Counted from the stretch's first letter, positions 50,517-60,757 are shown. The stretch is DNA of 64,000 nucleotides from Pseudomonas paraglycinae (GCF_021601625.1 NZ_BQHR01000004.1:62001-126000), one strand, 5' to 3'. A program made the numbers and translations. The notes: generated from the letters alone by a model not told the origin.

Positions 50517-52922
50517 GTGAAGCAGAGTCAACGCCTCTCGGGCATATCAACATTCATTCTGGTCGGGCTGGGCGTGATCATCGCCCTGCTCGGCCTGGCA
50601 CTGGCCGCTGGCGGTGTGAAATTGGTCAGCCTGGGAGGCTCCTGGTACTTCCTGGTGGGTGGTCTGGCGATGGCCATTTCCGGTCTGCTGATCGCACGCC
50701 GCAAGCCTTCCGGCGCCTGGCTGTTCGCAGCGTTCCTGCTGGGGACGGCGATCTGGGCAGTCATCGACGCAGGGTTGGTGTTCTGGCCGGTGTTCTCGCG
50801 TCTGTTCATGTTCAGCGCCGTGGGTCTGGTAGTTGCGCTGGTCTATCCGCTGCTCAAGCGCGCCAATGGCGGCGTTGCGGGTCGTGGTGCCTACGGTGTT
50901 GCCGCTGTTCTGGCGGTTGGACTGGCCGTGGCTGCCGGCAACATGTTCGTCGCGCACCCGACCGTCGCCCCTACCGGCACCGGTCCGGGCCTGACGCCGG
51001 TCGAGCCGGAAAAAGCGCAGAAAGACTGGGCACACTACGGTAATACTGAAGGTGGCAGCCGCTTCGCCGCGCTGGACCAGATCAACCGCAGCAACGTCGA
51101 CAAGTTGAAAGTCGCGTGGACCTACCACACCGGCGACATCGCCGAGAGCGACGGCAACGGCGCCGAAGACCAGCTGACTCCGCTGCAGATCGGCAACAAA
51201 GTCTTCATCTGCACCCCGCACAACAACCTGATCGCACTCGATGCCGACACCGGTAAAGAAATCTGGAAAAACGCGATCAATGCTCAATCCAAAGTCTGGC
51301 AGCGTTGCCGTGGCATGGCCTATTTCGACGCCAGCGCCGCCGTCGCCAAACCGGCCAGCTCGCCAGTGAGCGAAACCCCGGTCGCACCCGCAGCCAACTG
51401 CACGCGCCGTCTGCTGACCAACACCATCGACGCCCGCCTGATCGCGGTCGATGCCGACACCGGCGAGTTCTGCCAGGGTTTCGGCACCAACGGCCAGGTC
51501 GATCTGAAGGCCGGTCTGGGTGATGTCCCGGACAGCTACTATCAACTGTCCTCCGCGCCGCTGATGGCCGGCACCACCGTGGTGGTTGGCGGTCGCGTTG
51601 CCGACAACGTGCAGACCGACATGCCGGGCGGCGTGATCCGTGGTTTCGACGTGATGACCGGTGCCATGCGCTGGGCGTTCGACCCGGGCAACCCGCAGGA
51701 TAAAAACGCACCGGCAGACGGCAGCACCTACGTGCGCAGCACGCCGAACAGCTGGGCGCCGATGTCCTATGACCCGGCGACCAACACGATCTTCCTGCCG
51801 ATGGGCAGCTCGTCCACCGATATCTATGGTGTCGAGCGCAGCAAACTGGATTACACCTACGGCGCCTCGATCCTGGCGCTGGACGCCAACAGCGGCGAAG
51901 AAAAGTGGGTCTACCAGACCGTACACAACGACCTCTGGGACTTCGACCTGCCGATGCAGCCAAGCCTGATCGACTTCACCAAGGACGGTAAAACCGTGCC
52001 GGCGGTGGTGATCGGCACCAAGGCCGGGCAGATTTACGTGCTCGACCGCGCCACCGGCAAACCGTTGACCGACGTTAAAGAAGTACCGGTCAAGGCGGCC
52101 AACATTCCGAACGAACCCTACTCGCCAACCCAGCCGAAATCGGTCGGCATGCCGCAGATCGGTGCTCAACACCTGACCGAATCGGACATGTGGGGCGCCA
52201 CGCCGTACGACCAGTTGCTGTGCCGGATCGATTTCAAGTCGATGCGTTACGACGGCTTGTACACCGCGCCGGGCACTGACAAATCCCTGAGTTTCCCGGG
52301 TTCGCTGGGCGGCATGAACTGGGGCAGCATTTCCACTGACCCGGTGCACGGTTTCATCTTCGTCAACGACATGCGTCTGGGCCTGTGGATTCAGATGATC
52401 CCGTCGCAGAACAAAGGCCAGGCAACCTCCGGCGGTGAAGCGTTGAACACCGGTATGGGTGCAGTGCCCCTGAAAGGTACGCCTTACGCGGTGAACAAGA
52501 ACCGCTTCCTGTCGGTTGCCGGCATTCCGTGCCAGGCCCCACCGTTCGGTACGCTGACCGCCATCGACATGAAAACCCAGAAAGTCGCCTGGCAAGTTCC
52601 GGTCGGCACTGTTGAAGACACCGGCCCGCTGGGCATCCGCATGCACCTGCCGATCAAGATCGGTCTGCCAACCCTCGGCGGCACCCTGTCGACCCAGGGC
52701 GGCCTGATCTTCATCGCCGGCACCCAGGACTTCTACCTGCGCGCGTTCAACAGCGGCAACGGTGAAGAAATCTGGAAAGCGCGTCTGCCAGTCGGCAGCC
52801 AGGGCGGCCCGATGACGTATGTATCGCCGAAAACCGGCAAGCAATACGTGGTCATCACCGCCGGTGGTGCTCGCCAGTCGACCGACCGTGGCGACTACGT
52901 GATGGCGTACGCCCTGCCGTAA
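50517..52922 (+). CDS. gcd: membrane-bound PQQ-dependent glucose dehydrogenase
   Basis: 801-aa quinoprotein that oxidises glucose to gluconate in the periplasm and passes electrons to ubiquinone. The N-terminal about 150 residues form five hydrophobic segments; the catalytic eight-bladed PQQ propeller follows (DWAHYGNTEGGSRFAALDQIN, WTYHTGD, KEIWKNAINA, DLPMQPSLIDF, LYVLDRATGKP-like YVLDRATGKPL, GTLSTQGGLIFIAGT). GTG start at 50517 with GGGA 8 nt upstream gives the usual length. Followed by a terminator and the sugar porin gene. Gluconate production feeds the periplasmic glucose route and acidifies the medium. Confidence 0.95.
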   Translation: MKQSQRLSGISTFILVGLGVIIALLGLALAAGGVKLVSLGGSWYFLVGGLAMAISGLLIARRKPSGAWLFAAFLLGTAIWAVIDAGLVFWPVFSRLFMFSAVGLVVALVYPLLKRANGGVAGRGAYGVAAVLAVGLAVAAGNMFVAHPTVAPTGTGPGLTPVEPEKAQKDWAHYGNTEGGSRFAALDQINRSNVDKLKVAWTYHTGDIAESDGNGAEDQLTPLQIGNKVFICTPHNNLIALDADTGKEIWKNAINAQSKVWQRCRGMAYFDASAAVAKPASSPVSETPVAPAANCTRRLLTNTIDARLIAVDADTGEFCQGFGTNGQVDLKAGLGDVPDSYYQLSSAPLMAGTTVVVGGRVADNVQTDMPGGVIRGFDVMTGAMRWAFDPGNPQDKNAPADGSTYVRSTPNSWAPMSYDPATNTIFLPMGSSSTDIYGVERSKLDYTYGASILALDANSGEEKWVYQTVHNDLWDFDLPMQPSLIDFTKDGKTVPAVVIGTKAGQIYVLDRATGKPLTDVKEVPVKAANIPNEPYSPTQPKSVGMPQIGAQHLTESDMWGATPYDQLLCRIDFKSMRYDGLYTAPGTDKSLSFPGSLGGMNWGSISTDPVHGFIFVNDMRLGLWIQMIPSQNKGQATSGGEALNTGMGAVPLKGTPYAVNKNRFLSVAGIPCQAPPFGTLTAIDMKTQKVAWQVPVGTVEDTGPLGIRMHLPIKIGLPTLGGTLSTQGGLIFIAGTQDFYLRAFNSGNGEEIWKARLPVGSQGGPMTYVSPKTGKQYVVITAGGARQSTDRGDYVMAYALP

Positions 52923-52953
52923 ACCGCAGCGCCCTCCTTCACTTCACTTGTGC

Positions 52954-52980
52954 GCGGCACCTTCGGGTGCCGCGTTGTTT
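52954..52980 (+). terminator. terminator after gcd
   Basis: GCGGCACC-TTCG-GGTGCCGC stem-loop with a stable tetraloop followed by GTTGTTT, 31 nt after the gcd stop. It also argues against the GTG at 52950 as the start of the porin gene. Confidence 0.75.
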
Positions 52981-53006
52981 CATGTCCTTCGCTCTGGATT
53001 TGCGCA

Positions 53007-54305
53007 ATGTCATTGGCTGTTCGCTTTTCTCACGCCGGCGTATTCACCGGCATGCTGTTCGGTCTCACCTGCGGCGCTGCCCTGCCCGCCCTCGCCGATA
53101 CCGATTCGAACGTGTTCACCCGCAACACCCTGACCGGCGACTGGGGCGGCCTGCGTCATCAGCTCGATGAAGATGGCATCAAGTTCACCGGCGACTACAC
53201 CGGCGAAACCGCCTACAACGCCGACGGCGGCCTGCATCGCTCGGCGCGTTATTCGCAGAACATCAAGCTCGGTGCGCAGTTCGACCTGAGCAAACTGTAC
53301 GGCGTCGACAACGCCGGCAAGATCCAGCTGAGCATCAACGACCGTCGCGGCAACAGTGCCTCCGAAGATCTGGTCGGCAACCGTCTGCCCATCCAGGAAA
53401 ACTACGGCGGCCTCTACACGCGCCTGACCGAGCTGAGCTACGAGCGCAGCCTGTTTACCCCGGCGCTGAACGTCAAACTTGGCTACATGGCCATGGGCAA
53501 TGACCTCGGCGGCCTCGACAGCGGGATTCTCTGCAACTTCATGAACGCCGGCTTCTGCGGCCATCCGCTGAACATGTCCGGTGGCAGTGGCTGGACCAAC
53601 TACCCCAACGCCCACCTCGGTGTGCGGGTGAAATACGACCTCTCCCCTGTCTGGCAACTGCGTGTGGCCGCGTTCAACGTCGACCCGGAAAGCAACGGCA
53701 ATTCCAGCCGCGCCTGGCACCTGGGCCCGAAACACACCACCGGCACCGTGGTGCCGATCGAACTGGTCTACAAGCAGGCCGGCAAACTGCCCGGCGAGTA
53801 CAAGGTCGGGTATTACTACGACAGCTCCGACGTCAAACGCATCGGCAGTGACAAGGAAGTGTCCGGTCGCGGCGGTCATTACGTTCTGATCGACCAGGCC
53901 GTCTGGGCTTCGGACGTCTCTGAAGGTCGCAGCCTGCACGCCTTCGGCCAATATTCGGCGGCCAGCGAAGCAGCTTCGCCGTTCAGCAAGTGGTACGGCA
54001 CCGGCCTCGTTCTGTACAAGCCTTTTGAGGGCCGTCCGCGTGACACCGTAGCGCTTGGCTACGGCCGCGCAGTGCCGAACCCGCGCAGCCGTGATGTGCA
54101 GCAAGACGCGGCGCTGGACAATGGCGCAGCGTTTCCAAACCTGGACAGCGCCGAGCAATTGATCGAACTCGGCTACGGCTACCAAGCCACTCCATGGCTG
54201 ACGCTGCGCCCGAATATGCAGTACATCATCGAGCCGGGCGCGTTTTCCGGGAAGGACATCGACAATGCATTGGTGTTTGGATTGCAGGTGAAAGCTGCGC
54301 TCTGA
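53007..54305 (+). CDS. oprB: carbohydrate-selective porin OprB
   Basis: 432-aa outer-membrane beta-barrel. Signal peptide of about 34 residues ending LPALA. Family features: TRNTLTGDWGGLRHQLDEDGI, the repeated Gly/aromatic beta strands, and a C-terminal strand ending in an aliphatic/aromatic pattern. ATG at 53007 is preferred because the upstream in-frame GTG at 52950 lies against the gcd terminator stem. It lets glucose and other sugars enter the periplasm for the neighbouring glucose dehydrogenase. Confidence 0.9.
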   Translation: MSLAVRFSHAGVFTGMLFGLTCGAALPALADTDSNVFTRNTLTGDWGGLRHQLDEDGIKFTGDYTGETAYNADGGLHRSARYSQNIKLGAQFDLSKLYGVDNAGKIQLSINDRRGNSASEDLVGNRLPIQENYGGLYTRLTELSYERSLFTPALNVKLGYMAMGNDLGGLDSGILCNFMNAGFCGHPLNMSGGSGWTNYPNAHLGVRVKYDLSPVWQLRVAAFNVDPESNGNSSRAWHLGPKHTTGTVVPIELVYKQAGKLPGEYKVGYYYDSSDVKRIGSDKEVSGRGGHYVLIDQAVWASDVSEGRSLHAFGQYSAASEAASPFSKWYGTGLVLYKPFEGRPRDTVALGYGRAVPNPRSRDVQQDAALDNGAAFPNLDSAEQLIELGYGYQATPWLTLRPNMQYIIEPGAFSGKDIDNALVFGLQVKAAL

Positions 54306-54324
54306 CGCCAAAGTTTGTCGACCA

Positions 54325-54353
54325 CAAAAAAAGCACCCGAAGGTGCTTTTTTT
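54325..54353. terminator. bidirectional rho-independent terminator
   Basis: A-run, GCACC-CGAA-GGTGC stem-loop, then seven Ts. The poly-A on the left serves as the U-run on the other strand, so it ends both oprB (plus) and the OsmC-YcaO gene (minus). Confidence 0.88.
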
Positions 54354-54372
54354 GTGCGTGCCGCCAACCGAA

Positions 54373-56568
54373 TCAACCCGTGAAGCTGGCCCGCGCTGCG
54401 TGCAGTTTCTTGTAGCTCTCGATCAGGCGCAGATGGCGATCCAGCCCTTCCAGCTTCATGCTGGTCGGCGTCAGGCCGTAGAAGCGCACGCTGCCGTTGA
54501 CCGAGCCGATCGCCGCATCCATGCGCTCGTCGCCGAACATGCGGCGGAAGTTGGCTTCGTAGTCTTCCAGCTCCAGATCTTCGTCCAGCTCCATCTCCAG
54601 CACCACGTTGACCGCTTGATAGAACAAGCCGCGCTCGACGGTGTTGTCGTTGTATTGCAGGAAGGCTTCGACCAGATCCTTGGCCTGCTCGTACTTCTGC
54701 AAGGCGAGATAGATCAGCAGGCGCAGTTCGAGAATGGTCAACTTGCCCCATGGCGTGTTGTCGTCGAACTCGATACCGATTAGCGTGGTGATGTCGGTGT
54801 AATCGTCCAGCTCACTGTGTTCCAGGCCTTTGGCGAGGTTGCGCAGGCCGACCTTGCTCAGGTTGTGCAGGTTGAGGATGTCGGCACGGAATTGCAGCGC
54901 TTTGTTGGTGTTGTCCCAGATCAGGTCTTCTACCGGATAGATCTCCGAATAGTCCGGTACCAGAATGCGGCACGCCTTGGCGCCGATGTGCTCGTAGACC
55001 GCCATGTAGACTTCCTTGCCCATGTCTTCAAGGATGCCGAACAGCGTCGCGGCCTCTTCGGCGTTGGAGTTTTCGCCGTTGCCGGAGAAATCCCACTCGA
55101 CGAATTCGAAGTCGGCCTTGGCGCTGAAGAAACGCCACGACACCACACCACTGGAATCGATGAAGTGCTCGACGAAGTTGTTTGGCTCGGTCACGGCCTG
55201 GCCCGAAAAGGTCGGCTGCGGCAGATCGTTGAGGCCTTCAAAGCTGCGGCCCTGCAGCAACTCGGTAAGGCTGCGTTCCAGCGCCACTTCGAAGCTCGGG
55301 TGCGCGCCGAACGAGGCGAACACGCCGCCGGTGCGCGGGTTCATCAGCGTCACGCACATGACCGGGAACTCACCGCCCAGCGACGCGTCTTTGACCAGCA
55401 CCGGGAAACCCTGCTCTTCCAGCGCCTTGATCCCGGCGAGAATGCCCGGGTACTTCGCCAGCACCTCTTGCGGCACATCCGGCAGGGCCATTTCGCCTTC
55501 GAGGATTTCGCGTTTGACCGCCCGCTCGAAGATTTCCGACAGGCACTGCACCTGGGCTTCAGCCAGGGTGTTGCCGGCGCTCATGCCGTTGCTGAGAAAC
55601 AGGTTTTCGATCAGGTTGGACGGGAAGTACACCACCTTGTTGTCCGACTGACGTACGAACGGCAGCGAGCAGATGCCGCGCTGGGTGTTGCCGGAATTGG
55701 TGTCGTACAGGTGCGAGCCGCGCAGTTCGCCGTCACGGTTGTAGATGCCCAGGCAGTATTCGTCGAGGATTTCTGCAGGCAACTCATCTTTGGCGCCAGG
55801 CTTGAACCAGCGCTCGTCCGGGTAATGCACGAACTCGGCATTGGCGATCTCTTCGCCCCAGAACTGATCGTTGTAGAAGAAGTTGCAGTTCAGCCGCTCG
55901 ATGAACTCGCCCAGCGCCGAGGCCAGCGCGCTCTCTTTGGTCGCGCCCTTGCCGTTGGTGAAGCACATCGGCGACTGCGCATCGCGGATGTGCAGCGACC
56001 AGACGTTGGGCACGATGTTGCGCCACGAAGCGATTTCAATCTTCATGCCCAGGTCGGCCAGAATCCCCGACATATTGGCGATGGTCTGTTCCAGCGGCAG
56101 GTCCTTGCCGGCAATGCAGGTGCCCGCGCCGGACGTGGACGCCGGCATCAGCAAGGCCTGGGCATCGGCGTCGAGGTTCTCGACTTCCTCGATCACGAAC
56201 TCCGGCCCGGCCTGCACCACCTTCTTCACCGTGCAACGGTCGATCGAGCGCAGGATGCCCTGGCGATCCTTCTCGGAAATGTCCGCCGGCAGCTCGACCT
56301 GGATCTTGAAGATCTGGTTGTAGCGGTTTTCCGGATCGACAATGTTGTTCTGCGACAGACGAATGTTTTCGGTCGGGATATTGCGGGTGCTGCAGTACAA
56401 CTTTACGAAGTAAGCCGCGCACAAGGCCGACGACGCCAGGAAATAGTCGAACGGACCCGGTGCAGAGCCATCGCCCTTGTAACGGATCGGTTGGTCGGCC
56501 ACCACCGTGAAGTCATCGAACTTGGCTTCAAGTCGGAGGTTGTCGAGAAAATTGACCTTGATTTCCAT
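54373..56568 (-). CDS. OsmC-YcaO fusion protein
   Basis: 731 aa. Residues about 1-130 are an OsmC-like domain (GDGSAPGPFDYFLASSALCAAYFVKLYC), followed from about residue 165 by a YcaO ATP-dependent cyclase/amidine-forming domain highly similar in layout to E. coli YcaO (FTNGKGATKESALASALGEFIERLNCNFF, YFPSNLIENLFLSNGMSAGNT, TELLQGRSFEGL, HFIDSSGVVSW) and a C-terminal helical TPR-like part. E. coli YcaO lacks the OsmC part and has been linked to RimO-dependent methylthiolation of ribosomal protein S12. The fusion is common in Pseudomonas; its substrate is unproved. The OsmC Cys may have a redox role. Confidence 0.87.
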   Translation of the reverse strand: MEIKVNFLDNLRLEAKFDDFTVVADQPIRYKGDGSAPGPFDYFLASSALCAAYFVKLYCSTRNIPTENIRLSQNNIVDPENRYNQIFKIQVELPADISEKDRQGILRSIDRCTVKKVVQAGPEFVIEEVENLDADAQALLMPASTSGAGTCIAGKDLPLEQTIANMSGILADLGMKIEIASWRNIVPNVWSLHIRDAQSPMCFTNGKGATKESALASALGEFIERLNCNFFYNDQFWGEEIANAEFVHYPDERWFKPGAKDELPAEILDEYCLGIYNRDGELRGSHLYDTNSGNTQRGICSLPFVRQSDNKVVYFPSNLIENLFLSNGMSAGNTLAEAQVQCLSEIFERAVKREILEGEMALPDVPQEVLAKYPGILAGIKALEEQGFPVLVKDASLGGEFPVMCVTLMNPRTGGVFASFGAHPSFEVALERSLTELLQGRSFEGLNDLPQPTFSGQAVTEPNNFVEHFIDSSGVVSWRFFSAKADFEFVEWDFSGNGENSNAEEAATLFGILEDMGKEVYMAVYEHIGAKACRILVPDYSEIYPVEDLIWDNTNKALQFRADILNLHNLSKVGLRNLAKGLEHSELDDYTDITTLIGIEFDDNTPWGKLTILELRLLIYLALQKYEQAKDLVEAFLQYNDNTVERGLFYQAVNVVLEMELDEDLELEDYEANFRRMFGDERMDAAIGSVNGSVRFYGLTPTSMKLEGLDRHLRLIESYKKLHAARASFTG

Positions 56569-56745
56569 GCGGGTTACCAGAATAGCGGGCTAAACAAATT
56601 GGCCGCCATTATCCGGCTTTTGAGCGTGAAGTCTTGTGCTTTTGCTTAGCGGGGCCTGAGCGGTCAGACACCTTTGACGAACTTCCGAACATCTCGAAGC
56701 TGAAGATGTTCTAGATTGAAGAAGTACCGGATCAAGGACGAGCAA

Positions 56746-59367
56746 ATGGACATTTCCAGCCGTGCGACGTCGTTACCCACCCTGCAGGGCTCTGTCACCC
56801 GGCGTCTGGCCGTCGCGGTGGGTGCGCTGTTCATTGCCGGAGTGATGGCGGCGACCGCTGCGTTGCTCGGCATTGCCACTCAACTGGATGAGGATGACGT
56901 CAATGACGTGCGGTTCTATTCCGGCCGAGCGCTGGAAAACCGCATCACGGCATCGAAGAACTACATCACCAGTTACGCCTACTGGACGACAGCGTATGAA
57001 CGTTTGAGCGGCACGGTCGACACGAACTGGGCGTATACCGAGCAGAACATGGGCAAGACCCTGTTTACCAGCGACGGCTATGACGGTCTGTTCGTGCTGG
57101 ATCGAGAACGCACCAAATACGCCGTGGTTCGCGGGCAATTGCTCGATGCGCAACTGCCCCAGTTCCTGCAGCTTTCGGCGAACAGTCTGGTGGAGCAAGT
57201 GCAAAGTCAGCCCGACCTGACCAAGCCCGTCAGTAGTTATTCATTGTTCGAAGGCTGGCCGGCGCTGGTCACCGCGGCGGCGATCCTTCCCAACGATGAG
57301 CGCCCAGTGGGCGATCCCCAAAAGACTTCGGTACTGGTATTCGTCGACAAACTGACACCCACCAAGTTGCGCAAGATCGGCAGCGGGTACGGGCTGAACA
57401 ATCTGTCGCTGGCACCGGACGACAGCATCGACCAGGGCCAGCCCCGCGTCCCGCTGGACAGCACCGGATACAGCCTCGTTGCGGATCTGGAGCGACCGGG
57501 CCTGCATCTGCTGTGGTCATTGTTGCCCACCCTCGGCTCCGCCTTGATTGTGTTGATGGCGCTGACGGCCTGGTTCTTTCGCCATGCATTGCGTTCCTCG
57601 CGCTATGTCGACAACAGTTTTGAAGCGATGCAGGCCTCGAATCAGGCACTGCTGGCGTCCAACCGCGCACTGGAAGCCAGCGAAGAGCGCTTCCGGGCGG
57701 TGGCCGAAGCCGCGTCCGACTGGATCTGGGAAGTGGATGAAGCGTTGTCCATCACCTATCTGTCGACCCGGTTCAGTGCGGTCACCGGCTATCCGCAGGC
57801 CCAATGGATCGGGAAACACATCGGGCACTTGCTTGTCTGCGACACCACGCCGCTGGATCTGTGGCTGAAAAAACTCGATGAGGAGAACAACGCCAGCGAC
57901 CTGCGCTGCACCTACCGTGACCGCAAGGAACAACAGCGCCACTGCCGCCTCTCGGCCCGGCCCATCGTGGAAAGAGCGGCAGTCGTCGGCTATCGCGGCA
58001 CGGCCAGCGACATCACCGATGAAGTCGCCGCCCATGCGCAGATCCAGCACCTGTCCTTGCATGACGCGCTGACGGGACTGCCCAACCGCAACAAACTGTC
58101 GCGCTATCTGGACGACGCTCTGCTGCTCAAGGAACACGCTCCGCCTGTGTCGCTGTTGATGATTGACCTGGACAATTTCAAGCCGATCAACGATTCGCTC
58201 GGCCACCCCGCCGGCGATGCTGTTTTGCAGGAGGTTGCCGGCCGACTGCGCGAATGCACGCGTGACCACGATATCGTCGCCCGTCTGGGCGGTGACGAGT
58301 TCGTCGTTGTGCTCTGCGGCATGGACACGCATCAGGAGATCGACAGATTCTGCACACGCCTGATCGGCAGCCTGCATCAGCCCATCCTCTTCGAACAGCA
58401 ACCGTTGCACATCGGCGCCAGTGTCGGCATCGCCCTGAGCCGGCGTCATGGGTACGTGGCCAGCGAGCTGATCCGCTGCGCAGACATTGCGCTGTACCAG
58501 GCCAAATCCGAAGGCAAGAACACCTGGTGCTATTTCGAAGCGCACATGAGCGATCAGATCCAGACCCGTCGGCAGATGGAGGACGACCTTCGAAGGGCCC
58601 TGACGAACAATGAGTTCGTGCTGCACTATCAACCCCGATACAAGGTCGATGGCAAGGAAATCGTTTCGGTCGAGGCACTGGTGCGCTGGCAGCATCCTGC
58701 CAAAGGGTTGCTCGGGCCGGATTTGTTCATTCCGCTGGCCGAACAGACAGATCTGATTGTTCCCCTCGGTCGCTGGGTCCTGCGTGAGGCTTGTGAAACG
58801 GCACTGACCTGGCCGGCGGACATTCTCCTGTCGGTCAACCTGTCACCTGCGCAGTTTGCGATCAGCGATGTGGTCGAAGATGTACGCGAAGTGCTGGTCG
58901 GCACTCGCTTCCCGGCCAGCCGGCTGGAGCTGGAAATCACCGAGAACGTAATGCTCAACGACACGGACGGCGCGCTGACCACCATGACCGCGCTCAAGGA
59001 ACTGGGCGTGCGCCTGAACATGGATGACTTCGGCACCGGTTATTCCTCCCTTGGCTATCTGCGGGCTTACCCGTTCGATGGCATCAAGATCGACAAACGC
59101 TTCATTGCTTCCATCAGCACCGGCGCCAATGATCGGGCGGTGGTGCAGGCCATCATCGGGCTGGGTAAAGCGATGGGGCTGACCGTGACCGCCGAAGGCG
59201 TCGAAACCGAGGAACAACTGGACATCCTGGGCAAGGATCAATGCAACGAAGTCCAGGGCTATTACATGAGTCGCCCGATCGACAAGTCGGCCTTCGCCAG
59301 TCTTCTGCAGGCATCAAGAGCCGCCGCTGTCGATCCTTCCAGGCAACGAAAAGGCCGGGTGACCTGA
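56746..59367 (+). CDS. CHASE4-PAS-GGDEF-EAL cyclic-di-GMP signalling protein
   Basis: 873-aa inner-membrane protein. TM helix near residues 25-47, periplasmic CHASE4-like sensor (about 50-265, with YAYWTTAYERL and DGLFVLDRERTKYAVVRG), second TM, PAS domain (about 315-430), GGDEF with intact motif at residues 515-519, and EAL with motif at 643-645 plus LNMDDFGTGYSS and KIDKRFI. Both cyclase and phosphodiesterase sites look intact, so direction of activity cannot be told. ATG at 56746 is chosen (AAGGA upstream) over TTG 56716. Divergent from the OsmC-YcaO gene. Confidence 0.9.
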   Translation: MDISSRATSLPTLQGSVTRRLAVAVGALFIAGVMAATAALLGIATQLDEDDVNDVRFYSGRALENRITASKNYITSYAYWTTAYERLSGTVDTNWAYTEQNMGKTLFTSDGYDGLFVLDRERTKYAVVRGQLLDAQLPQFLQLSANSLVEQVQSQPDLTKPVSSYSLFEGWPALVTAAAILPNDERPVGDPQKTSVLVFVDKLTPTKLRKIGSGYGLNNLSLAPDDSIDQGQPRVPLDSTGYSLVADLERPGLHLLWSLLPTLGSALIVLMALTAWFFRHALRSSRYVDNSFEAMQASNQALLASNRALEASEERFRAVAEAASDWIWEVDEALSITYLSTRFSAVTGYPQAQWIGKHIGHLLVCDTTPLDLWLKKLDEENNASDLRCTYRDRKEQQRHCRLSARPIVERAAVVGYRGTASDITDEVAAHAQIQHLSLHDALTGLPNRNKLSRYLDDALLLKEHAPPVSLLMIDLDNFKPINDSLGHPAGDAVLQEVAGRLRECTRDHDIVARLGGDEFVVVLCGMDTHQEIDRFCTRLIGSLHQPILFEQQPLHIGASVGIALSRRHGYVASELIRCADIALYQAKSEGKNTWCYFEAHMSDQIQTRRQMEDDLRRALTNNEFVLHYQPRYKVDGKEIVSVEALVRWQHPAKGLLGPDLFIPLAEQTDLIVPLGRWVLREACETALTWPADILLSVNLSPAQFAISDVVEDVREVLVGTRFPASRLELEITENVMLNDTDGALTTMTALKELGVRLNMDDFGTGYSSLGYLRAYPFDGIKIDKRFIASISTGANDRAVVQAIIGLGKAMGLTVTAEGVETEEQLDILGKDQCNEVQGYYMSRPIDKSAFASLLQASRAAAVDPSRQRKGRVT

Positions 59368-59454
59368 GGACGCTGACTCAGCACATCCGCTCAATCGCGG
59401 CACGACGGTTTGCTTCAGTATCCGGCGACTTCCATCACGGCCGGTCACTGACAC

Positions 59455-60750
59455 ATGAAAGGTTTCATGCAACCGCGTTTCGCCCTGGCACTGTTGTATT
59501 GCGCAATGACCGACTCGGCATTTGCCAGCGGATTTCTCGACGACGCCAAAACCGAAGTGCTCAGCCGCAACTTCTACCTGAGCAACGACTATCGCTCGCC
59601 CTCTCCGTCCGGGAAAAACTACAAACAGGAATGGGCTCAAGGGTTTATCGGCACTTTCGCATCCGGTTTCACGGATGGAACCATCGGCTTTGGCCTCGAT
59701 GCTCATGCCTTTTATGGTTTGAAACTCGATGGCGGCAAAGGGCATTCCGGCACGGGACTGTTGCCGGTGGACAGTGATGGCCGTAGCGAAAGCGAATACT
59801 CCAGCGCGGGTGGTGCGCTGAAGCTCAAGGCCTCGAAAACCACCCTCGCCTTCGGTGAAATGACCGTGGAAACGCCGGTATTCGACACTTCGGACAAACG
59901 CCTGCAACCGGAATACGCCACGGGGTTTCTGCTCGACAGCCGCGAGATCGATAACGCGCGTCTTGTCGCCGGGCGTTTCACGGCGTTCAAGAATCAGGAC
60001 AGCTCTTCCGGCAGAGGCGATTTTCAGGGCTATGGCGCCAGCACCCGGGGCGAAAGCATCAGTTTTGTCGGCACCGACCTGTTCAGCGACAGCCCGGTGG
60101 GCGGCGCGCTGTATGCGTCCGACCTGAGCGACACCTGGCGCCAGTACTACGCCAACCTGCATTTCAAACGGTCCGGTGTGCTGCTCGACGCCAACGTCTA
60201 CCACACCCGCGACACCGGACAGGCACTGGCGGGAGAAATCGACAACACCGCGTTCAGCCTCTCGGGCAAATACACCTTCGGCGCCCACGCGGTCATGCTC
60301 GGCTGGCAACGCATCAATGGTGACACGCCGTTCGATTTCGTCGGCGGCGACTCGATCTACCTGGCCAACTCGATCAAATACGCCGACTTCAACGGCGCCA
60401 ACGAACGTTCCTGGCAAGCACGTTACGACCTGGATCTCGGCGCCTTCGGCATTCCCGGGCTGAACTTCATGACCCGCTATGTTTCCGGCAGCCACATCGA
60501 CGGCACCCACGCACCCAAGGGCGGCGCCTACAACCCGTTCGACGCGGACAGCGGGCAATATCAGCCGCAGCAAGGGGACGGCGGCAAACATTGGGAACGC
60601 GACATCGATCTGCGCTACATCGTCCAGTCAGGTGCGGCCAAGGATCTGTCGGTGCAGCTGTCCCACGTTTCGCACCGGGCCAACAGCGCCCAGGCGGGCG
60701 ATGATATTGACCGGATCTACGTGGTGATCCAGTACCCGTTGGGCTTTTGA
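59455..60750 (+). CDS. OprD-family outer-membrane porin
   Basis: 431 aa. Signal peptide ends TDSAFA; mature part begins GFLDDAKTEVLSRNFYLSND with OprD blocks (WAQGFIGTFASGFTDGTIGFGLDAHAFYGLKLDGG, LQPEYATGFLLDSREIDNARLVAGRFT, GLNFMTRYVSG) and a C-terminal strand IYVVIQYPLGF ending in Phe. Takes up amino acids, peptides or aromatic acids; the specificity is unknown. It is alone, between the signalling protein and selC. Confidence 0.9.
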   Translation: MKGFMQPRFALALLYCAMTDSAFASGFLDDAKTEVLSRNFYLSNDYRSPSPSGKNYKQEWAQGFIGTFASGFTDGTIGFGLDAHAFYGLKLDGGKGHSGTGLLPVDSDGRSESEYSSAGGALKLKASKTTLAFGEMTVETPVFDTSDKRLQPEYATGFLLDSREIDNARLVAGRFTAFKNQDSSSGRGDFQGYGASTRGESISFVGTDLFSDSPVGGALYASDLSDTWRQYYANLHFKRSGVLLDANVYHTRDTGQALAGEIDNTAFSLSGKYTFGAHAVMLGWQRINGDTPFDFVGGDSIYLANSIKYADFNGANERSWQARYDLDLGAFGIPGLNFMTRYVSGSHIDGTHAPKGGAYNPFDADSGQYQPQQGDGGKHWERDIDLRYIVQSGAAKDLSVQLSHVSHRANSAQAGDDIDRIYVVIQYPLGF

Positions 60751-60757
60751 GGGAAAT

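Noticed and set aside
50547-52844. 765-codon ORF antisense to gcd
   Set aside because: Codon-bias shadow of gcd; His/Val/Arg-rich translation with no recognisable domain.
53010-54311. 433-codon ORF antisense to oprB
   Set aside because: Same shadow effect; oprB has a signal peptide and barrel pattern on the plus strand.
54817-56649. 610-codon ORF antisense to the OsmC-YcaO gene
   Set aside because: No domain features; the minus strand matches YcaO throughout.
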